Of a DNA stretch of 64,000 nucleotides, positions 59,904 to 64,000 are shown in pieces. The stretch's first letter is position 1; each line of letters begins with the position of its first letter. This DNA comes from Candidatus Latescibacterota bacterium (lineage in GTDB: Bacteria; Latescibacterota; UBA2968; UBA8231): positions 1 through 64,000 of the forward strand of contig JAJEFJ010000031.1 in assembly GCA_022820485.1 (NCBI GenBank). The letters are read 5' to 3'. Below the pieces are notes generated by a model. That model saw only the letters and a list, made by a program, of their open reading frames with translations. It was not told the origin of the DNA and searched no databases. The position numbers were made by a program, and so were the translations under genes.

Positions 59904-61069
59904 GGTGCGAACCCCTCGGACAAAGCCTCCAAATACTTGTAACCCGATCCCGTATTAAAGAGCACCACGCGCTCGTCCGGGGCCACTAGCCCCTGCTCCT
60001 TGAGCTTGATTAGGGCCGCTAGCGTCGCCCCGCCTTCGGGTGCGGGGAAAATGCCCGCGTGCGCCGCCATGCTGTGCGAATGCGCGATCAATTCCTCGTC
60101 GCTGACGGCAATGGCAGTGCCGCCGCTTTCCCGCAACACCTGCAACATCAGAAAATCGCCGACCGCACTGGGGACGCGCAGACCCGAAGCCACGGTGTGA
60201 GCGCCTTCCCAAGCCTCGGCAGCTTCATCGCCGCGAGCAAAGGCCCGCACAATCGGCGCACAGCCCTCGGCCTGCACCGAGATCATCCGCGGCCGGTGCT
60301 CGCCAATCCAGCCGAGTTGCTCCAGCTCGGCGAATGCCTTCCACATCCCGATCAACCCCGTGCCCCCGCCGGTGGGATAAATCACCACGTCGGGCAACAA
60401 CCAATCCATCTGCTCGGCCAGCTCGTAGCCTAGCGTTTTCTTCCCCTCGATGCGGTACGGCTCCTTGAGCGTCGATACCTCAAACCACCCCTCGGCTTCT
60501 TTGCGCTCGCCGACGATGCGACCGCAATCGCTGATTAGCCCGTCAACCAGTTTGACCTCGGCACCGCAGGACCGACACTCGACGACAAAAGCCTGCGGCG
60601 TATCGCGAGGCATAAAGACAATCGCCGACAGGCCACAGGCGGCGGCGTAGGCTGCCATCGCGCCACCGGCATTGCCCGCCGTGGGGATGGCCAGCTTTTG
60701 CACGCCGCGCGCGCGAGCACAGGTAACGGCAGCCGAGAGTCCGCGCGCCTTGAAGGAGCCGGTGGGATTGGGCGATTCGTCCTTGATGTAGAGCTGAGAA
60801 AAGTCCGTCCAGCGACCCAAGCGCTCCGGGCGCAGCAACGGGGTGAAACCCTCGCCGAGAGAGACGATCTCCTCGGGCGTGCGAATGGGCATGACTTCCC
60901 GGTAGCGCCACATCGTCGGCGGGCGGCTGCTAAGCGCGTCGCGGGTCAACGCACGTCCGGCCCGGTCTAAGTCGTAGCGGGCGAGGAGGGGCGCACCGAC
61001 CTCCGACAGGTTCTGCAACACGTCGGCGTCGTAACGGGCACCCGTACGGGAACATTCTAGATGCGTCAT
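59900..61069 (-). CDS. thrC: threonine synthase
   Basis: A 389-residue PLP enzyme that makes threonine from O-phosphohomoserine. PLP Lys107 lies in NPTGSFKARG, TAGNAGGAMAAYAAACGL is the phosphate-binding region, and YPTGGGTGLIGMWKAF binds the cofactor phosphate. N-terminal LECSRTGARYDADVLQN resembles the Zn-like start of the long cystathionine-like forms. The ATG at 61069 overlaps the nadD stop (ATGA); a GTG two codons upstream is an alternative. Confidence 0.93.
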   Translation of the reverse strand: MTHLECSRTGARYDADVLQNLSEVGAPLLARYDLDRAGRALTRDALSSRPPTMWRYREVMPIRTPEEIVSLGEGFTPLLRPERLGRWTDFSQLYIKDESPNPTGSFKARGLSAAVTCARARGVQKLAIPTAGNAGGAMAAYAAACGLSAIVFMPRDTPQAFVVECRSCGAEVKLVDGLISDCGRIVGERKEAEGWFEVSTLKEPYRIEGKKTLGYELAEQMDWLLPDVVIYPTGGGTGLIGMWKAFAELEQLGWIGEHRPRMISVQAEGCAPIVRAFARGDEAAEAWEGAHTVASGLRVPSAVGDFLMLQVLRESGGTAIAVSDEELIAHSHSMAAHAGIFPAPEGGATLAALIKLKEQGLVAPDERVVLFNTGSGYKYLEALSEGFAP

Positions 61070-61653
61070 GAACACGGGGTGGCGTACAATCCTTTCGCAA
61101 GTATGTGAGCCTCGACCGCTTCGGGCACCATGTAGCGGATCGGTAGGCCAGCGGCCCGGCGCGACCTAATCTCGGTCGAGGACAGCTCAATGAGCGGAGT
61201 ATCTATGAAATGCAGAAGCGCCAGCAGCTTGGGGTCGTCGCTTGCCACCTCGCCGGGACGCGCCCCTACTACCACCGTACACTGGGCAAAAATGCCTTCG
61301 AGATCGTGCCACTCGTCTAGCTGGCCGATGTTGTCCGCGCCGATAATAAAAAATAGCGCAGCACGAGGATGAAGCTGGTGCAGCAGGCGCAGGGTTTCAA
61401 CGGTATAGGACTTGCCCGGGCGGTCTAGCTCCAAGCGCGAGGCCGCAAAATCGGCGCAGTCAGCCACGGCTAGTTCAACCATGGTCCAGCGCTCCTCAGC
61501 CGGTGCGTACGCGCCCTGCTTGAGCGGCTGATCGGCTGCGGGAATGAAGAGCACTTCGTCGAGGGGGATTTGCTCTAAGGCGAAGCGGGCCAAGAGCAGA
61601 TGGCCGTGGTGGATGGGGTCAAAACTGCCGCCGATGACGCCGATGCGCCGCAT
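61066..61653 (-). CDS. nadD: nicotinate-nucleotide adenylyltransferase
   Basis: A 195-residue enzyme of NAD synthesis. IGVIGGSFDPIHHGHLLLA is the nucleotide-binding signature and IELSSTEIRSRRAAGL the C-terminal one. The ATG at 61653 lies 2 bases after the bamD stop. The frame upstream overlaps bamD and is not protein-like. Translationally linked to thrC. Confidence 0.95.
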   Translation of the reverse strand: MRRIGVIGGSFDPIHHGHLLLARFALEQIPLDEVLFIPAADQPLKQGAYAPAEERWTMVELAVADCADFAASRLELDRPGKSYTVETLRLLHQLHPRAALFFIIGADNIGQLDEWHDLEGIFAQCTVVVGARPGEVASDDPKLLALLHFIDTPLIELSSTEIRSRRAAGLPIRYMVPEAVEAHILAKGLYATPCS

Positions 61654-61655
61654 CT

Positions 61656-62402
61656 TTAGCCCGGCGATTGGCTCAGCCCGGATAGGTGCTTCTGCACGCC
61701 CTCCACCAGCTCCGGGTCGCCGCTGTCTTGCAGTACTTCCTTCCAATAGCGCACCGCTAGATCCACATCGCCTTGCTCGCGGGCGATTTCGCCCATGTGG
61801 AAAAGCGTGGTGTAATACCACTCACCGACATCCGGGTACTCGCGCAAAACTTCCTCGTAGGTCATTTTGGCCGCGTCGAGATGGCCCTGCTTGTGGTACA
61901 GGCGGCCACTTAGGTACTGCTTTTGCGCTAGGCGGCTCCGGCACTCGACGATGCGCTCGCGCGCCTGTTCCGCCAAGGGCGCGTCGGGATTGTCTTCAAT
62001 AAAGTTGCGGAAGGCCGTCAGGGCCTCAAAGGTCTCCTTCTGGTCGAGCTCTGGGCGGCGCAATTGCTTGAAGTACGACTCGCCTACCTTGAACTGCGCC
62101 TCAACCGCCCACTCGCTAGACGGATAAATATCGACGATGCGCTGATACTCAAAGGCGGCATTGACCCAATCGCGATTGCAAAAGTGCGCTTCGGCGAGGA
62201 GAAACTGCGCCTCGGCCACCCGGCGCGAGCCGGGAAAGTTGCTGACTAAGCGCTTGAAGTGTTCGGAGGCCTCTAGGCAGCGGTTTTTCTCCATGGCCTT
62301 TTGGCCTTCTTCAAAGTAGTAATCCGCGCCTTGGAGTTTCTCCGGCGGCGTGCTGGCGCAGGCGGCGACGCACAGGGCGAGCGGGAAAGCGAGATATTTC
62401 AT
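61656..62402 (-). CDS. bamD: outer-membrane assembly lipoprotein BamD
   Basis: A 248-residue lipoprotein with lipobox LCVAACAS (Cys at residue 15). The mature part is a chain of TPR-like helical pairs (YYFEEGQKAMEKNRCLEASEHFKRLVSNFP; AQFLLAEAHFCNRDW; TYEEVLREYPDVGEW), as in BamD, the BamA partner that inserts outer-membrane barrels. Many barrels in this window would depend on it. Closely spaced with the unknown gene upstream. Confidence 0.9.
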   Translation of the reverse strand: MKYLAFPLALCVAACASTPPEKLQGADYYFEEGQKAMEKNRCLEASEHFKRLVSNFPGSRRVAEAQFLLAEAHFCNRDWVNAAFEYQRIVDIYPSSEWAVEAQFKVGESYFKQLRRPELDQKETFEALTAFRNFIEDNPDAPLAEQARERIVECRSRLAQKQYLSGRLYHKQGHLDAAKMTYEEVLREYPDVGEWYYTTLFHMGEIAREQGDVDLAVRYWKEVLQDSGDPELVEGVQKHLSGLSQSPG

Positions 62403-62404
62403 AG

Positions 62405-63031
62405 CTAGCGGTTAGAAAAGAACAAATAGATAAGCCCACCGAGCACAGTGGAGACGATCACAGGTTCGACGAACTTGCTCCACGTTTGTTCCTCTAACTC
62501 GGTCTGGGCGAATTTGAACTGGTCGTGCTGGAGTAGGTCTAGCTGCTTTTTGGGGATCTGATCGCGCTGCGTGCGAGTGATTTCGTCCTGCCAGTGGACC
62601 ACGTCGTCGCGCTCGTCGCTCAAGCGCAGGGCGAGCGTTACCCGGCCCTGGCGGCTGACTTTGCTGCCGCGCAGTCCCGAATACGCGGAGACGCCCAAGT
62701 CGAGCACTCGGTAGGACAGGCGCATACTCGCCGGTTGGGCCGCGGTCGAATCCAAGGTCACGCTAAAGCCGCGCGTCAGCAGCCGGTTGGCCAGCAGGTG
62801 TTCAACCATCCAATTGGCATCGTGCTTGCTCTGCGCCACGATCAACAAGGGAGCCGACGCGGCATCCGCTGGCATTTCAATGCGCCCCAAACTCTCATCG
62901 ACCGCACTCGCCACGGTCTCGACCAACAAGTCCATATTGGTGGGAAAAGGAATGGCGGCCGACGCGGTGGCACCGATCATCAGCGCGGCCAAAAGGCGAT
63001 AACAAATTCGCAACAAGATCGTTCTCATCAA
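62405..63031 (-). CDS. exported protein of unknown function between cpoB and bamD
   Basis: A 208-residue protein with an N-terminal signal (LLRICYRLLAALMIGATASA) and a C-terminal membrane helix (VIVSTVLGGLIYLFF). The middle contains a beta-rich segment (SMRLSYRVLDLGVSAYSGLRGSKVSRQGRVTLALRLSDERDDVVHW is the longest, 146-position region around residues 105-150). Start ATG overlaps the cpoB stop (ATGA). No family recognised. Its position suggests a role in the same envelope pathway. Confidence 0.6.
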   Translation of the reverse strand: MMRTILLRICYRLLAALMIGATASAAIPFPTNMDLLVETVASAVDESLGRIEMPADAASAPLLIVAQSKHDANWMVEHLLANRLLTRGFSVTLDSTAAQPASMRLSYRVLDLGVSAYSGLRGSKVSRQGRVTLALRLSDERDDVVHWQDEITRTQRDQIPKKQLDLLQHDQFKFAQTELEEQTWSKFVEPVIVSTVLGGLIYLFFSNR

Positions 63032-63738
63032 CCACCGAGGTGTTTTATCTGTTCGCGGGCTGTGGGCACATATTCGCTGTCTGGATATTCATCGACTAGC
63101 TTGCGCAAGGCCACAAGCGCCCGGTCGCGCTCGTCCAAAGCGAGGTGACAGCGGGCAATTTTTAGCTGGGAGTCGTCGGCTTTATCCGTGTTGCTGAAGG
63201 CAAACACCTTGGTGAATTCGATGAGCGCCTGCTGGTATTGGCGCAGCCCGTAATAGCACTCGCCTTTCCAATACTGGGCGTTATCGGACCATTCGCTCAG
63301 GGGTGCTTTCTGCAGCAAGCGATCAAACTCGGCCAAGGCGCGGTCGTATTGTTTGTGGCGATAGTAGTAGAGCGCACCTTGGTACATGTTGAACGCATCG
63401 CTTTTGCCGCTATCGGACGTCGCCGTGGGGCGCGGCGACTGGGCGCGGCGCGGTAAAGAATCCAGTCGCGCACTTAGGACGCGGCTTTGGCTTTGGAGGG
63501 CTCTGAGTGCTTGCCGCAACTGGGCGTTGGACGCCTCTAGCTGGCGCACGCGCTCAGCCATGGCTTGCTCGCGCTCGTATGCGACCGCAACAGCGCGTTC
63601 GAGGGACTGAAATGCTTCGCTTTCCTCTGGCTGGACCTCTTCCCGCTGGACGAGGGGTTGTTCGACCGGCGGCACAGGCGGCGCAGCACAAGCCCCAAGG
63701 CCCAAGGCCAACACCAACGCGCTCTTCGCGCTTTTCAT
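63028..63738 (-). CDS. cpoB: Tol-Pal-associated protein CpoB/YbgF, lipoprotein form
   Basis: A 236-residue protein. The ATG at 63738 is followed by a lipobox LGLGACAA (Cys at residue 17), so this form is lipid-anchored. Then a Glu/Gln-rich coiled coil (residues ~45-95) and a C-terminal TPR domain (AFNMYQGALYYYRHKQYDRALAEFDRLL; ALIEFTKVFAFS; ALRKLVDEYPDSEYV) as in YbgF. It coordinates peptidoglycan synthesis with outer-membrane constriction. Frame upstream of the ATG overlaps non-coding sequence. Confidence 0.88.
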   Translation of the reverse strand: MKSAKSALVLALGLGACAAPPVPPVEQPLVQREEVQPEESEAFQSLERAVAVAYEREQAMAERVRQLEASNAQLRQALRALQSQSRVLSARLDSLPRRAQSPRPTATSDSGKSDAFNMYQGALYYYRHKQYDRALAEFDRLLQKAPLSEWSDNAQYWKGECYYGLRQYQQALIEFTKVFAFSNTDKADDSQLKIARCHLALDERDRALVALRKLVDEYPDSEYVPTAREQIKHLGG

Positions 63739-63823
63739 TGCATTTTTTATTGGAATCACAAATGAACCATCTTCGATAAATATAGCACAATCCCCCTCTC
63801 CAGACCAAATCGCGCAAGGGACG

Positions 63824-64000
63824 TCACGCACACGCGCTGGGCAGCGCCTTGATGCGCTCGACTAATTGGGTAGTGGAAGTGCCCGGCCACAGCGGCAAGG
63901 CGCGCACTTGGCCGCCGCGCACTTCGACGTATTCGCGGCCGACGATCGCGGCCGGGGTGTAATCGCCCCCCTTGACCAAGACATCGGGCGCGAGCGCGGC
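63824..64000 (-). CDS. rfaE2: ADP-heptose synthase adenylyltransferase domain, C-terminal end (partial)
   Basis: The 58 visible residues (LAPDVLVKGGDYTP; IVGREYVEVRGGQV; TSTTQLVERIKALP) match the end of the RfaE2/HldE nucleotidyltransferase, which activates heptose for lipopolysaccharide core. The start lies beyond the window. Supports a Gram-negative envelope. The gap to cpoB is 85 bases. Confidence 0.85.
   Translation of the reverse strand, partial: AALAPDVLVKGGDYTPAAIVGREYVEVRGGQVRALPLWPGTSTTQLVERIKALPSACA

Noticed and set aside
1..64000. CRISPR array or prophage
   Set aside because: No regularly spaced repeats with unique spacers and no phage structural genes or integrase were seen.

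Overview
The window looks like a GC-rich Gram-negative bacterium outside the well-known model groups, most likely a member of the FCB supergroup such as Latescibacterota. Poribacteria is a less likely alternative. The basis is: outer-membrane machinery (BamD, a TonB-dependent receptor, CpoB/YbgF, ADP-heptose synthesis); a type IX secretion (T9SS)-like porU-porV pair with secreted proteins carrying C-terminal sorting domains; a fused SecDF; a eukaryote-like IleS; and a crowd of PhyH dioxygenases, Gfo/Idh/MocA oxidoreductases and sialate-O-acetylesterase, creatininase and RraA-type enzymes. The phylum is an inference; nothing here is a decisive marker. All coordinates and residue numbers were read by hand.

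Region by region. 1-282: the tail of an IS110-type transposase, a palindrome and a solitary end of a short inverted-repeat element. 283-16251 (minus strand): a cell-surface block with porU, porV, an M6-like protein with a degenerate zinc site, a peptidase/TolB/barrel protein, two small PGxG membrane proteins and an M30-like protease with a sorting domain. A low-GC HNH restriction enzyme and D12 methyltransferase pair interrupts this block at 3434-5082. 16399-16900: rpmB followed by a glcE-like remnant. 16897-18081: an enolase-superfamily dehydratase. 18243-30170 (plus): housekeeping operons, namely polyprenyl synthase-apbE-secDF-antiporter and then yggS-yggT-ileS-dksA-like-lspA-rluD. 30210-35405: a PhyH-HEAT fusion, a ceramidase-like protein and a TlpA-like protein with internal repeats, followed by an orphan antitoxin. 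35431-38471 (minus): a Gfo/Idh, RraA, 4-TM, creatininase operon. 38640-41318: ddl, DUF445 and an SDR. 41329-43320: lower-GC accessory genes (SnoaL-like, GH5, hydrolase fragment). 43364-49499: a geranylgeranyl-reductase-type flavoprotein, then htpG-proA-ferredoxin-NMP kinase. 49496-59552: accessory oxidoreductases, PhyH, an RsmB/F-type methyltransferase, a TonB receptor and an esterase. 59788-59861: tRNA-Arg. 59900-64000 (minus): thrC, nadD, bamD, an unknown gene, cpoB and the end of rfaE2.

The most unusual content is the surface block. The PorU homologue has Ser where the catalytic Cys should be. The M6-like protein has lost the first His and Glu of HExxH. Two surface genes share a duplicated leader plus signal-peptide start. 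Two 101-bp inverted-repeat elements, equal in length and closely similar in sequence, sit 43 kb apart, both inside AATTCCT-rich arrays. No CRISPR array, integrase or prophage was seen, and no gene-free stretch exceeds 300 bases.
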